Shown: positions 35,891-45,613, counted from the stretch's first letter. The stretch is 64,000 nt of DNA from Hyphomicrobiales bacterium (GCA_900473745.1 UCMW01000017.1:257479-321478); one strand, 5' to 3'. Made by a program: numbers and translations. The notes: generated from the sequence alone by a model not told the origin.

Positions 35891-38712
35891 TGTTCGGTAT
35901 CCCACTGGCCTTCGGGGCCCCCGCCATTTTAGGTGCCCTGCTCGCGCTGCCGCTGATCTGGTGGCTGCTGAAGCTCACCCCGCCGCGCCCGAAAGCGGAA
36001 GTCTTCCCGCCGCTGAAGATCCTGGCCGGCGTCTTGAAGCGCGAGGAAACACCCTCGAAAAGCCCGTGGTGGCTGACGCTCTTGCGCATGCTGATGGCCG
36101 CCATCGTCATCTTCGCGCTCGCCGATCCCGTGCTCAATCCGCGCAACTCGACACTCTCAGGCGACGGCCCGCTGTTGCTTGTCGTGGACAACGGCTGGGC
36201 AACCGTCGGCGACTGGGAGCGCCGCGTCGAGACCGCAACCACCTTGATCAGCGACGCCGCAGACCGCAGCCTGCCCGTCTCGATCGTCTTCACAGCCGAT
36301 CCGACCCATGACGCAATTCCGGGCACACCAGCCGTTGCGCTGGAAAAGCTCGCCGCCGCAACGCCCCATCCGCTCCGCCCTGATCGTGTGAGAACGATCG
36401 AAGCCCTCCGCACCACCTTCTCATCGGAACGCCCCGGCACGCTCGCCTATGTCTCCGACGGCATCGCGCGCGACGCGGAAGACCCCTTCCTCTCGGATCT
36501 CGCGAGCCTCTCACCCGCCGAATTCCGCATTGTCGAAGGCAATGGCGCAGCCAGTGTCGCAATCACTGGCGCGAACAACGGCTCGGATGCCCTCACCGTC
36601 ACGGTTTCGCGCCTCAACGCGCCTGAACCTCGCAGCCTTATTGTCGATGCCCAGGACCGCCAGGGCCGCGTCATTGCCTCCGGTCAGATCGATTTCGCAG
36701 TAGGCGCGACCGAAGCCTCCGGCGAGATCGTCGCCCCCTTCGAGCTGCGCAATGATTTCGCCCGCCTCTCGATCGCAGGCATCGCCTCCGCTGGCGCCAC
36801 CCACCTCCTCGATGACGGCTTCCGCCGCCGCAAGGTCGCCCTCGTCTCCGGTGACAGCGGTGACGGTTTCCAGCCGCTGCTTTCGCCACTCTACTACATC
36901 GAGCGCGCGCTCGGTCCCTATGCCGACGTGGTCAAGCCCGGCCAGACGGATCTCGCCGTCGCCATCCCTGAGATCCTCAACCAGAATCCGTCCGCCCTCG
37001 TGCTCGCCGATGTCGGCCGCCTGCCCGCCGACGTCTATGATCCGCTGCAGGCGTGGATCAACCGCGGCGGCACGCTCATCCGCTTTGCCGGCCCCCGCCT
37101 TGCCGCCGCCCCTTCAGATGACCCGCTCGTGCCTGTCATCCTGCGTCAGGGCGAACGCGCGCTGGGCGGCGCCCTCTCCTGGGCCGAGCCGCAGCCACTT
37201 GCCGATTTCCCGAGTTTCGGGCCCTTCGCAGGTATGCCCCGCCCCGAAGGCATCCTCGTCAAGCGCCAGGTTCTCGCAGAGCCGACGCCTGACCTCGCCG
37301 CCCGCACCTGGGCAAGCCTTGCCGATGGCACACCGCTCGTCACTGTCGAGGACAACGGCGCCGGCCGCATCGTGCTCTTCCATGTCAGCGCCGAAGCCAC
37401 CTGGTCGGACCTGCCGATATCAGGCACCTTCGTCGAAATGCTCCGTCGCATCGTCCAGCTCACCCGCGTCGGCGCCGCCGAAGCGCAAGGCAGCCAGGCG
37501 ACCGCCCCCTCGCTTCCGCCTTTCCGCCTGCTCACCGAACGCGGCGCGCTGACAGCCGAAGCCGGCACTGCAAAGCCGCTGTCGCTCGGCCCCGATCGCC
37601 CTGAAGCTGCGACCTTCGACAACCCGCCCGGCCTCTACGGCACGGAAGACGGCTTCACCGCGCTCAACCTGTTGCCCGCAGATGCGACGCTCCGCCCGCT
37701 TCCGTCGCCGACAGGCCTGACCGTCACCCGCGACCCCATGGCCGGAACCGCCGCGACGCCGCTGAAGCCGAGCCTCTTGACCCTGGCCTTCCTGCTCCTC
37801 GTCATCGACAGCCTGATCGTTCTCTTCATGGGCGGCGCCTTCTCGCGCATGCCGAAGCGCGCGCCCGCCGCCGTGGCTTCCATTCTCGCCCTTGCCGTGG
37901 CGCTCGCCGCAGTCTCCCCTACCGGCCAGGCGCTGGCACAATCGGCCGATGCCAAGCCAGGCGACGAACAGATCCTCGAACGCCTCGACAACACCCACCT
38001 CGCCTATGTCATGACAGGCGAGCAGGATGTCGACCGCATCTCCGAACAGGGCTTGGCGGGCCTCACCGACTTCCTCACCTACCGCACGACGCTCGAACCC
38101 GAGCCGCCTGTTGGCGTTGATATCTCGAAGGACGAGCTCTCCTTTTACCCGATCATCTTCTGGCCGATCTCTGCCTCCGCCCCGATGCCGTCGGCGGCCG
38201 CCATCAGCCGCATCGACGCCTATATGCGCGCCGGCGGCACGGTGCTCTTCGACACACGCGACCAAGGCTCGATGCTGGGCAATGACGCAAGCTCCTCGCC
38301 CAATGGTGAGCGCCTGCAGGCGATCCTCGCCAATATCGACATTCCGCCGCTGGAGCCTGTCCCCACGGACCACGTCCTGACCCGCGCCTTCTACCTGCTG
38401 CAGGGCTTCCCCGGCCGATACAGCGGCAGCCCCCTCTGGGTGGAATCCCGCCAGGAAGCGCAGTCGAGCAACAGCGCGGTTGCCTCCTCCGGCGATGGCG
38501 TGACGCCGATCATGATCACCGGCAACGACCTGCTCGGCGCCTGGGCGATCGATGCCAACGGCGCAAGCGTCCTGCCGGTCGTTCCCGCGGACGAGATGCA
38601 GCGCGAAATGTCCTTCCGCTCCGGCGTGAACATCATGATGTATATGCTGACCGGCAACTACAAGGCAGACCAGGTCCACGTGCCGGCCCTGCTCGAACGA
38701 CTGGGGCAGTGA
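35890..38712 (+). CDS. Large membrane protein with BatA-like N-terminus and DUF4159 domain
   Basis: A 940-aa protein. A BatA-type N-terminal region with two TM helices (about 8-25 and 58-80, FGAPAILGALLALPLIWWLLKLTPPRPKAE), a vWA-like segment (about 85-290), and a central helix near 632-655 are followed by a signal-like hydrophobic stretch and a DUF4159 domain (about 695-935). It overlaps the DUF58 gene by one base. The last domain is annotated in other genomes as a glutamine-amidotransferase-like fold without known chemistry. Part of the MoxR operon. Confidence 0.87.
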   Translation: MFGIPLAFGAPAILGALLALPLIWWLLKLTPPRPKAEVFPPLKILAGVLKREETPSKSPWWLTLLRMLMAAIVIFALADPVLNPRNSTLSGDGPLLLVVDNGWATVGDWERRVETATTLISDAADRSLPVSIVFTADPTHDAIPGTPAVALEKLAAATPHPLRPDRVRTIEALRTTFSSERPGTLAYVSDGIARDAEDPFLSDLASLSPAEFRIVEGNGAASVAITGANNGSDALTVTVSRLNAPEPRSLIVDAQDRQGRVIASGQIDFAVGATEASGEIVAPFELRNDFARLSIAGIASAGATHLLDDGFRRRKVALVSGDSGDGFQPLLSPLYYIERALGPYADVVKPGQTDLAVAIPEILNQNPSALVLADVGRLPADVYDPLQAWINRGGTLIRFAGPRLAAAPSDDPLVPVILRQGERALGGALSWAEPQPLADFPSFGPFAGMPRPEGILVKRQVLAEPTPDLAARTWASLADGTPLVTVEDNGAGRIVLFHVSAEATWSDLPISGTFVEMLRRIVQLTRVGAAEAQGSQATAPSLPPFRLLTERGALTAEAGTAKPLSLGPDRPEAATFDNPPGLYGTEDGFTALNLLPADATLRPLPSPTGLTVTRDPMAGTAATPLKPSLLTLAFLLLVIDSLIVLFMGGAFSRMPKRAPAAVASILALAVALAAVSPTGQALAQSADAKPGDEQILERLDNTHLAYVMTGEQDVDRISEQGLAGLTDFLTYRTTLEPEPPVGVDISKDELSFYPIIFWPISASAPMPSAAAISRIDAYMRAGGTVLFDTRDQGSMLGNDASSSPNGERLQAILANIDIPPLEPVPTDHVLTRAFYLLQGFPGRYSGSPLWVESRQEAQSSNSAVASSGDGVTPIMITGNDLLGAWAIDANGASVLPVVPADEMQREMSFRSGVNIMMYMLTGNYKADQVHVPALLERLGQ

Positions 38713-38716
38713 GACC

Positions 38717-40786
38717 ATGACGCTCGAATTCGCCCCCTTCATCCCCTGGATCGCCATCGCGTCTCTCGCCGTACTGGCCGTGGTGCTGTCCGTCCTTGGC
38801 TTCTTGCGCGGCGTTCGCGGTACCGTCATTCGCCTCGCGGCCTCCATCGCCGTATTGGCCGCTCTCGCCAACCCGCTGTTACTGCAGGAAGAACGCGATC
38901 CGCTGACCACCGTCGTGCCCGTCATCGTCGACCGCAGCCAGAGCCAGCAGATCGCCGGCCGCGTCGATGAAACCGATCAGGCGTTGCAGGGCATCCGCGA
39001 CCGCCTTGGCCGCTTCCCGAATATCGAGCCACGCATTGTCGAGGTCAGCGATCCCGGCGACAGCGACGCGCCCTCCACCAAGCTTTTCGAGGCGCTCGCC
39101 GCCGCAACCACCGACGTGCCGCCGGCCCGTGTCGGCGGGGCAATCTTCGTCACCGACGGCCAGGTGCATGACATCCCCGGTGAAAACCAGGCGCTCCCCT
39201 TCGACGCGCCGGTGCATTCCCTGATCACCGGCAAGGCCGACGAGTTCGATCGCCGCATCGAAATCCTGCGTGCGCCGCGCTTCGGCATCGTCGACGAAGA
39301 ACAGGAACTCACCTTCCGCGTGTTCGACGATGGCGAAGCCTCGAACCAGCCCGCCGACGTCTCGGTCAAGATGAACGGCGAAGACCTCGGTGTGGTCCCG
39401 GCCGTCCCCGGCAATGAGACCTCGTTTGCCTTCCGCGTTCCCCGTGGCGGCAACAATGTGCTCGAATTCTCGGTCGCGGCGACGCCTGGCGAAGTTACCG
39501 ACGTCAACAACCGCGCCATCCACCTGATCGAAGGCATCCGCCAAAACCTGCGCGTTCTGCTCGTCTCGGGCGAGCCCCATGCCGGCGAGCGCGCCTGGCG
39601 CAACCTGTTGAAATCGGACGCCTCGGTCGACCTCGTTCACTTCACCATCCTGCGCCCACCGGAAAAACAGGACGGTACACCGATCAACGAGCTGTCGCTG
39701 ATCGCCTTCCCGACCCGCGAACTCTTCGTCGAAAAGATCAATGATTTCGATCTGATCATCTTCGACCGCTACCAGCATCGCGGCGTGCTGCCGATCCTCT
39801 ATTACGACTACATCGCCGAATATGTCCGCAATGGCGGCGCCCTGCTGATCGCCGCCGGCCCCGAACATGCAGGCCAGGATTCGATCGCACTCACCCCGCT
39901 CTCTTCGGTCCTGCCCGCAAGCCCGACAGGCGATGTGCACCAGGCCGGCTTCTATCCGCGCCTCTCCGACCAGGGCAAGCGCCACCCCGTGACGCGCGGC
40001 CTCGATGGCTCGGCAGTGGAACCGCCCCAATGGGGCCGCTGGTTCCGCAGCGTTGATGTGGGCCGCACCGACGGCGAAACTGTCATGACCGGCGACGGCG
40101 ACCGTCCCCTGCTCGTCCTCAATCGCGCCAATGAAGGCCGCGTCGCCATGCTCCTCTCCGACCAGGGCTGGCTCTGGGCGCGCGGCTTCGAAGGCGGCGG
40201 CCCGCATGTCTCGCTCTATCGCCGCATCGCCCACTGGCTGATGAAAGAGCCGGAACTCGAGGAAGAGGCACTGAAAGCCCGCGCCACCGGCCGTACGCTG
40301 GAAGTGACCCGCCAGACGATCGGCGACGCCCCCGGCCCTGCGACCATCACCACGCCCTCAGGAGAAACGATCACGCTCAAACTCAGCGAGATCCAGCCGG
40401 GCCTCTATCGTGGCGAACGCCGCATGACCGAGACCGGCCTCTTCACCATCACCAATGGTGACTTTTCCACCCTCGTCCATGTCGGCGCCGTCGACGCGCC
40501 CGAATTCCGGGCGATGATCTCGACCATGGACACACTCGCCCCGATCAGCGAGGAAACCCGCGGTCTCACCGCCCGCCTCGACGACGGCGACGAGACCATT
40601 CGCATCCCCGACATCCTGCCGGTGCGCGGCGCAATCCGCGTCGCCGACGACCGCCGCATGCTGATCCGTCTCACCGATGAGACGGTGCTGAAAGGCGTCA
40701 ATACGCTGCCGCTGTTCGCCGGATTTGCTGGCTTGGCGATCTTGCTGCTCGCGGTTTCGGCCATGTGGTGGCGCGAGGGGCGGTAG
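38717..40786 (+). CDS. Membrane protein of the MoxR operon, large periplasmic domain
   Basis: A 689-aa protein with two N-terminal TM helices (about 9-29 and 38-54) and one C-terminal helix (about 665-683), leaving about 610 residues in a large soluble domain. The segment VPVIVDRSQSQQIAGRV resembles a vWA start, and GGALLIAAGPEHAGQD fits an amidotransferase-like fold. Four bases separate it from the upstream gene. No enzymatic role is known. Confidence 0.85.
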   Translation: MTLEFAPFIPWIAIASLAVLAVVLSVLGFLRGVRGTVIRLAASIAVLAALANPLLLQEERDPLTTVVPVIVDRSQSQQIAGRVDETDQALQGIRDRLGRFPNIEPRIVEVSDPGDSDAPSTKLFEALAAATTDVPPARVGGAIFVTDGQVHDIPGENQALPFDAPVHSLITGKADEFDRRIEILRAPRFGIVDEEQELTFRVFDDGEASNQPADVSVKMNGEDLGVVPAVPGNETSFAFRVPRGGNNVLEFSVAATPGEVTDVNNRAIHLIEGIRQNLRVLLVSGEPHAGERAWRNLLKSDASVDLVHFTILRPPEKQDGTPINELSLIAFPTRELFVEKINDFDLIIFDRYQHRGVLPILYYDYIAEYVRNGGALLIAAGPEHAGQDSIALTPLSSVLPASPTGDVHQAGFYPRLSDQGKRHPVTRGLDGSAVEPPQWGRWFRSVDVGRTDGETVMTGDGDRPLLVLNRANEGRVAMLLSDQGWLWARGFEGGGPHVSLYRRIAHWLMKEPELEEEALKARATGRTLEVTRQTIGDAPGPATITTPSGETITLKLSEIQPGLYRGERRMTETGLFTITNGDFSTLVHVGAVDAPEFRAMISTMDTLAPISEETRGLTARLDDGDETIRIPDILPVRGAIRVADDRRMLIRLTDETVLKGVNTLPLFAGFAGLAILLLAVSAMWWREGR

Positions 40787-40900
40787 GACGAACAAGACAA
40801 ACCCACCTAAAACCACGGTAGGGCTGGAAGGTCGACCAAAGGATTCGACGTGGGCTTGGGTAGCCTCGACATTCGTTCGAGCGCAGCCTAGCCTCCAACT

Positions 40901-41350
40901 ATGACCCAGCCACTCACACTTTCCGACACCGTTCCAGAATCTGCCCGCGACGCCATCCTCGCCGGCATCAAGGCGCACAACGACACCCTGCTCGGCCCGA
41001 CAGACCGACGTGATCTTTTCATTCCGATCACTGCCGAAGACGGCAGCGTCGACGGCGGCCTGATTGGCTATACCGGTCGTGGTTGGCTCTATGTGGAATT
41101 GCTCTCGGTCCCTGAGCGGCTGCGCGGTCAGGGCATGGCTGGCCAGTTGCTGGTACTCGCCGAAGAAGAAGCAAAGGCGCGCGGCTGCATCGGCGCTTAT
41201 ATCGACACGATCAATCCCGTGGCCTGCCGTTCCTATGAGCGCGCCGGATACACGGTCTTCGGAAGGATTGAGAACTTCAGTGGGGGCCAGGATATCTGCT
41301 GGCTGATCAAGCGGTTCGACATCGATCTTGAATCGGGACAGCAGGATTAG
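40901..41350 (+). CDS. GNAT-family N-acetyltransferase
   Basis: A 149-aa acetyltransferase fold. The acetyl-CoA-binding motif is VPERLRGQGMAGQLL (R/Q-x-x-G-x-G/A), with YVELLSV before and the late SYERAGYTVFGRIENF stretch after. Cytosolic and single-domain. Substrate not deducible. It lies between the MoxR operon and the minus-strand 28-aa gene. Confidence 0.9.
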   Translation: MTQPLTLSDTVPESARDAILAGIKAHNDTLLGPTDRRDLFIPITAEDGSVDGGLIGYTGRGWLYVELLSVPERLRGQGMAGQLLVLAEEEAKARGCIGAYIDTINPVACRSYERAGYTVFGRIENFSGGQDICWLIKRFDIDLESGQQD

Positions 41351-41355
41351 TCGTG

Positions 41356-41381
41356 AAAAGGGCCGCGTATCCTGCGGCCCT
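41356..41381 (-). terminator. Rho-independent terminator of the 28-aa gene
   Basis: An 8-bp perfect stem (41359-41366 with 41374-41381) with a 7-base loop. On the minus strand it runs into TTTT. It lies 8 bases after the stop codon of the 28-aa gene. Confidence 0.7.
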
Positions 41382-41389
41382 CATCCACT

Positions 41390-41476
41390 TCAGAAAATCA
41401 GTTTGAACAACAGGACCACTACGATCAGGCCGATCAGGAAAATAGCGCCGATCGTACCACCGATGAATTTCAGCAT
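41390..41476 (-). CDS. 28-aa single-pass membrane peptide
   Basis: A short gene too small for routine detection: ATG at 41476, TGA at 41392-41390. The peptide begins MLKFIGGTIGAIFLIGLI and continues as a nearly uninterrupted hydrophobic helix with a Gly/Ile pattern and a positive Lys near each end. An AGGAG ribosome site is seven bases upstream and a terminator hairpin follows, so this is a complete unit. Function unknown; small peptides of this kind often regulate membrane proteins. Confidence 0.75.
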   Translation of the reverse strand: MLKFIGGTIGAIFLIGLIVVVLLFKLIF

Positions 41477-41563
41477 GTCAGTCTCCTGCTTTATTCGAAT
41501 GCGAATTGGACAGGGAAAACCGATCGAAGCCGACTTGGTTCCTTAGACAATCGACAGCGGCAC

Positions 41564-42133
41564 TCAGGCCGACGCATAGGCCTTGTTCGACGCGAGATCA
41601 TCAACAGCCGATGTTTCGGCATTCGCCGCCTTGCAATCCCGCCAGGCAATCACGCCCTTCAGCCGCGTATGCACGTCGTCACCGAGCGGCACCACCAGCA
41701 CCCGGTTCGGATCGACCGGACCTGGAAAATCGAGCGCCTGGTAAGCCACCTTCTCGAAGCCAAGCGGCATGTAGTAGGGCGGGTCGCCGATCAGGATGAC
41801 GCCTTCCGAGCCCTTCCGCCGTGCCGCCTCAATGGCGATCCGGACGAGTTCGCGGCCGATGCCTCGGTTCTTGTGGGAAGGACGCACGGCAAGCGGCCCG
41901 AGCAGATGCCCTTTCACGTGGCCGGCGAGAACCGGCGTCATGCGCACGGAGGCGATCGTCTCGCCATTGTCGGCACAGATGAAGGAGAGCGACAGGTCGT
42001 GCGGCCCCTGCTCGCGAATACGGGCGGCGGCACGCGTGTGCCGGCCAGGACCGAACGCTTCTTCATTGATGAGTTCGATGGCAGCGTCGTGCGACGCATC
42101 CTCGGTGAGGTAGACAAGGCCAGAGTGAAACAT
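41564..42133 (-). CDS. GNAT-family N-acetyltransferase (YhbS-like)
   Basis: A 189-aa GNAT protein. The acetyl-CoA motif is LLGPLAVRPSHKNRGIGREL (Q/R-x-x-G-x-G/A), with the YhbS-style FGPGRHTRAAARIRE near the start. GFEKVAYQALDFPGPVDPNRV near the end fits YhbS. Substrate unknown. It is divergent from the glutathionyl-hydroquinone reductase gene across 249 bases. Confidence 0.9.
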   Translation of the reverse strand: MFHSGLVYLTEDASHDAAIELINEEAFGPGRHTRAAARIREQGPHDLSLSFICADNGETIASVRMTPVLAGHVKGHLLGPLAVRPSHKNRGIGRELVRIAIEAARRKGSEGVILIGDPPYYMPLGFEKVAYQALDFPGPVDPNRVLVVPLGDDVHTRLKGVIAWRDCKAANAETSAVDDLASNKAYASA

Positions 42134-42382
42134 GGATGACCGAAACCAGAATGACAGACAGCAATAGGGTTCACGCGCACGGGCATCGTGCGTTCGAGAG
42201 CTTCAGCGTCGTCGTGGGTTCCGTGTAATGGTCATCGGGGCCTTCAGATCTTGAGTTTTGTTCCGATAGCAGCAAAAATTCGGCTCGTCCAACGGAAAAC
42301 GCACTGTTCATCCCATCGCCCCTCGCAATCGCGGCGGATCGCCGTATCTTCCGGGTCAAGCTGAAACGATGAGGAAGTGACG

Positions 42383-43366
42383 ATGGGCAGACTGGTAGAC
42401 GGCGTCTGGCAAGACGTCTGGTACGATACGAAATCGACCGCCGGGCATTTCAAGCGGGCCGACTCGAGCTTCCGCAACTGGGTGACCGCAGACGGCTCCG
42501 CCGGCCCTTCAGGTAAAGGCGGCTTCAAGGCAGAGGCCGGGCGTTACCACCTCTACGTCTCCTACGCCTGCCCCTGGGCGCATCGCACCCTGATCTTCCG
42601 CGCCTTGAAAGGCCTCGAAGATCTGATCTCGGTCTCCGTGGTCGATCCGCTGATGCTGTCGAACGGCTGGGAATTCCACGATCGCGACGGCGCCACCCCC
42701 GACCACCTCTTCGGCTCGGATTTCCTCTGGGAGGTCTATGTCAAAGCCGACCCGAAATTCTCCGGCCGCGTAACCGTGCCGGTCCTCTGGGACAAGAAAG
42801 AGAACACGATCGTCTCGAACGAGAGCTCCGAAATCATACGCATGTTCAACGCGGCTTTCGATCACCTCACCGGCTCGACGCTCGACATGCACCCCGCGGA
42901 TCTTCACGCCGAAATCGACGAGATCAACAAGCGTATCTACGACACCGTCAACAACGGCGTCTACAAGGCCGGCTTCGCCACCACCCAGGACGCCTATGAA
43001 AGCGCGGTCTACCCACTGTTCGAGACGCTGGACTGGCTGGAAGAACGCCTGACGACACAACGCTATCTCTTCGGCGACCAAATGACCGAAGCCGACTGGC
43101 GGCTCTTCACCACGCTCGTGCGCTTCGACCCCGTCTATGTCGGCCATTTCAAGTGCAACATCCACCGCATCGCAGAGTATCCGGCGCTATCGGCATACCT
43201 GCGCGACCTCTACCAGACGCCTGGTATCGCCGAGACGGTCGAGATGCGCCACATCAAGCACCACTATTATCGCAGCCACACCATGATCAACCCGACCGGC
43301 GTCGTGCCGGTCGGCCCCGATGAGGACCTGATGGTACCGCATGGTCGAGAAAAGCTCAGCGCCTGA
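42383..43366 (+). CDS. Glutathionyl-hydroquinone reductase (Xi-class glutathione transferase)
   Basis: A 327-aa enzyme that reduces glutathionyl-hydroquinones, freeing glutathione. The catalytic Cys63 is in YACPWAHRTL. The thioredoxin-like part covers about 50-150 and the C-terminal helical GST part about 165-315, ending with the family extension HYYRSHTMINPTGVVPVGP. The ATG at 42383 has a GAGGAAG ribosome site; a GTG two codons earlier is less likely. Role in quinone detoxification is from the family. Confidence 0.94.
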   Translation: MGRLVDGVWQDVWYDTKSTAGHFKRADSSFRNWVTADGSAGPSGKGGFKAEAGRYHLYVSYACPWAHRTLIFRALKGLEDLISVSVVDPLMLSNGWEFHDRDGATPDHLFGSDFLWEVYVKADPKFSGRVTVPVLWDKKENTIVSNESSEIIRMFNAAFDHLTGSTLDMHPADLHAEIDEINKRIYDTVNNGVYKAGFATTQDAYESAVYPLFETLDWLEERLTTQRYLFGDQMTEADWRLFTTLVRFDPVYVGHFKCNIHRIAEYPALSAYLRDLYQTPGIAETVEMRHIKHHYYRSHTMINPTGVVPVGPDEDLMVPHGREKLSA

Positions 43367-43369
43367 GCC

Positions 43370-43876
43370 TTACCAGTAATGCGCGGGGGAAACCTCCCCG
43401 CGCAGCTCTTCGATCCGCCGCCGCGTCGCTTCGGTCGTCCCCTCTGGCAGCGCGTCGGCAGGAAAAAACCCGCATTCGGCAATCTCCCGGTCCGCCGCGC
43501 GTGTCGCCGTCTGCCGAACATTGACGCGATACAGCAACACGTGGTCGCGCCCGCTGATCCGCGCATTGAAATAGACATGGAAGAGCTCGGGCGTGCTCGC
43601 CGCTTCGAGATTGCCCTCCTCCCGCATTTCCTTGAGAAGCGCCTCGATTGCGGTCTCGCCGCGCTCTACCCCGCCGCCGGGCATATGCCAGCCCGGCACA
43701 TAGGTGTGGCGGACGAGAAAGATGCGGCCCGCATCGTCGAAACAGGCGGCCCGCACCCCGAGCGTCATACCGCGACTGACCGCGAAATACACGTGCAGAA
43801 TACGAACAAGGAACCTCTTCGGCCATCCGAGCCTTTCGCTATCGGTGCCGGTCCCGGCACGACCCGCTGGCCTCAT
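43370..43876 (-). CDS. Nudix hydrolase family protein with degenerate box
   Basis: A 168-aa Nudix-fold protein. The box GGGVERGETAIEALLKEMRE (continuing EGNL) departs from the consensus REUxEExGU: Arg is Lys and the late Gly is Asn. The key Glu residues remain, so activity is likely but may be altered. N-terminus LVRILHVYFAVSRGMTLGVR is typical of rhizobial Nudix proteins. Start at 43876 is uncertain; upstream sequence is ambiguous. Confidence 0.82.
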   Translation of the reverse strand: MRPAGRAGTGTDSERLGWPKRFLVRILHVYFAVSRGMTLGVRAACFDDAGRIFLVRHTYVPGWHMPGGGVERGETAIEALLKEMREEGNLEAASTPELFHVYFNARISGRDHVLLYRVNVRQTATRAADREIAECGFFPADALPEGTTEATRRRIEELRGEVSPAHYW

Positions 43877-43917
43877 TTTCCTTGCCCCTCGGTTTCAGCG
43901 CCGTTAAGAGAAGCGCC

Positions 43918-44829
43918 ATGTTCAAGCTCGCCCACATCTCCGACGTGCATCTCGGCCCGCTGCCGAACCTGACGATCCGGGAATTGGCTTCGAAGCGAAT
44001 TACGGGCTATGTGAACTGGCATCGCAACCGCCGCAAGCATCTTTTCCCCAATGCGCTGGAAATGACCCTGAAGGCATTGCGAGCCGAAAATCCCGATCAC
44101 CTCGCAATCACCGGCGATCTCGTCAACCTCGCCTCCAAGCTCGAGGTCAAGCTCGTGGCTGAATGGTTGAAGGAGGCAGGCGCGCCGCTCGACACATCGG
44201 TCGTGCCCGGCAACCACGACGCCTATGTGCCCGGCGCCCATGAACGCTCGGTCCAGGCCTGGTACGACTACATGCGCGGCGACGACGATCCGCTGATCTT
44301 CCAGGACGACCACAAGCTCTTCCCCTATATCCGCCGGCGCGGCCCCCTTGCCCTGATCGGCTGCTCTACTTCGATCGCCACCCCGCCCTTTTCCGCCCAG
44401 GGCTATTTCAGCGGCCGCCAGGCCCGCGAGACCGCGGCGCTTCTCAAGGCTGCCGGTGAAGAGGGTCTCTTCCGGGTTGTCATGATCCACCATCCGCCGA
44501 TCCGCGGAGCCGCCCCCCAGCACAAACGCATGATCGGCATCCGCCGGTTCGCGGCCGCCATCCGCACCGGCGGTGCCGAACTCGTTCTGCATGGCCATAC
44601 CCACTTGAACACGCTCTACTGGCTGGCCGATCGCGAAAAACGCGTCCCCGTCGTCGGCATCGCCTCGGCAAGTCAGGGCCCGGGCGCCAAAAAACCCGCT
44701 GCCGGCTACAATCTGTTCTCTGTGGATGGCGAAGCCGGCCATTGGCAGCTCGACTGGCAGCGCTACAAGATCGAAAGCGAAGACGCCCCTCTGAAGCTCG
44801 ACCACAGCGAGCGGCTACTCGGCGCCTGA
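43918..44829 (+). CDS. Calcineurin-like metallophosphoesterase
   Basis: A 303-aa enzyme with the full metallophosphoesterase motif set: DVHLG, GDLVN, GNHD, HHPP and GHTH. ISDVHLGPLPNLTIRELASKR is typical of a subgroup annotated as phosphodiesterase or DNA repair exonuclease-like. The ATG at 43918 gives this standard opening; an in-frame upstream ATG at 43882 lacks family support. Substrate not defined by sequence. Confidence 0.92.
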   Translation: MFKLAHISDVHLGPLPNLTIRELASKRITGYVNWHRNRRKHLFPNALEMTLKALRAENPDHLAITGDLVNLASKLEVKLVAEWLKEAGAPLDTSVVPGNHDAYVPGAHERSVQAWYDYMRGDDDPLIFQDDHKLFPYIRRRGPLALIGCSTSIATPPFSAQGYFSGRQARETAALLKAAGEEGLFRVVMIHHPPIRGAAPQHKRMIGIRRFAAAIRTGGAELVLHGHTHLNTLYWLADREKRVPVVGIASASQGPGAKKPAAGYNLFSVDGEAGHWQLDWQRYKIESEDAPLKLDHSERLLGA

Positions 44830-44831
44830 AT

Positions 44832-45608
44832 TCAGTCCGTCTTGAGGGCCGCGGCAATAGCTGAAGCCACCGCCTCCGGCGCCTCGTCGATCAGCATATG
44901 CCCGGCACCTTCGATCAAAGTCACCTCGGCACCCTTCCAGATGGACTTGGCTTGCGTGACCGGCAGGATCGGATCCTCCGTCCCCCACAACAGCTGTGTT
45001 TCCACACCAAGACAATCGAACGAGGCGAATGGCAGCGTCCCCTGCCCGATCCGGCCATCGGTTTCCACGAGGAATGAGTTGAGGATCTCCATCAGCCGCA
45101 CGGTGGCTCCGGGAACACGACGAGCATCTGCAAGCCGCTCGAGACCCGCCGCATCTACTATGCTGCCTGGAGCAGACATCGCAGCCAAGCCCAGTGTCAG
45201 TTCGCCGATCCCCACCGCCGAAGCATAACGCCGCAAAGCCTCGTGATTGATCTCGGGTCCGAAACCACCCGGTGCCAAGAGCGTCAGCGATCGCGTACGG
45301 GCTGATGCCTTGAGCGCGATCAGGCTGGCAATCGCCCCACCCATCGAATGCCCGCAGAGATGAAAGCTGGATATCTTGCGCCGATCGAGATCGCCAAGAA
45401 TGGCCCTGGCCATAACACCGGCATGTCCGACGCCGTCAGCATCGAGCGATCGCCCATGTCCCGGCAGATCATAGATAACGAGCGGCAGGTCTGGATCGAA
45501 CAGCCGGATGACCGGCTCCCACGCTGCCCCGATCCCGCCAAAGCCATGCAACAGCACAAGCGGGGTCTTCGCCGAGGACAAATGTCGAACCTCGGCGAAG
45601 AGCGTCAT
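44832..45608 (-). CDS. Alpha/beta-hydrolase family protein
   Basis: A 258-aa alpha/beta hydrolase. The oxyanion region is VLLHGFGGIGAAWEPV, the nucleophile elbow GHSMGGA (Ser about residue 89), with a late Asp in LWGTEDPILPV and the His in GAGHMLIDEAPEAVA. All triad residues are present. It resembles the acetoin dehydrogenase E2-associated or pimeloyl-ester esterase-like groups, but substrate cannot be set. It ends two bases from the convergent phosphoesterase gene. Confidence 0.88.
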   Translation of the reverse strand: MTLFAEVRHLSSAKTPLVLLHGFGGIGAAWEPVIRLFDPDLPLVIYDLPGHGRSLDADGVGHAGVMARAILGDLDRRKISSFHLCGHSMGGAIASLIALKASARTRSLTLLAPGGFGPEINHEALRRYASAVGIGELTLGLAAMSAPGSIVDAAGLERLADARRVPGATVRLMEILNSFLVETDGRIGQGTLPFASFDCLGVETQLLWGTEDPILPVTQAKSIWKGAEVTLIEGAGHMLIDEAPEAVASAIAAALKTD

Positions 45609-45613
45609 GGCGT

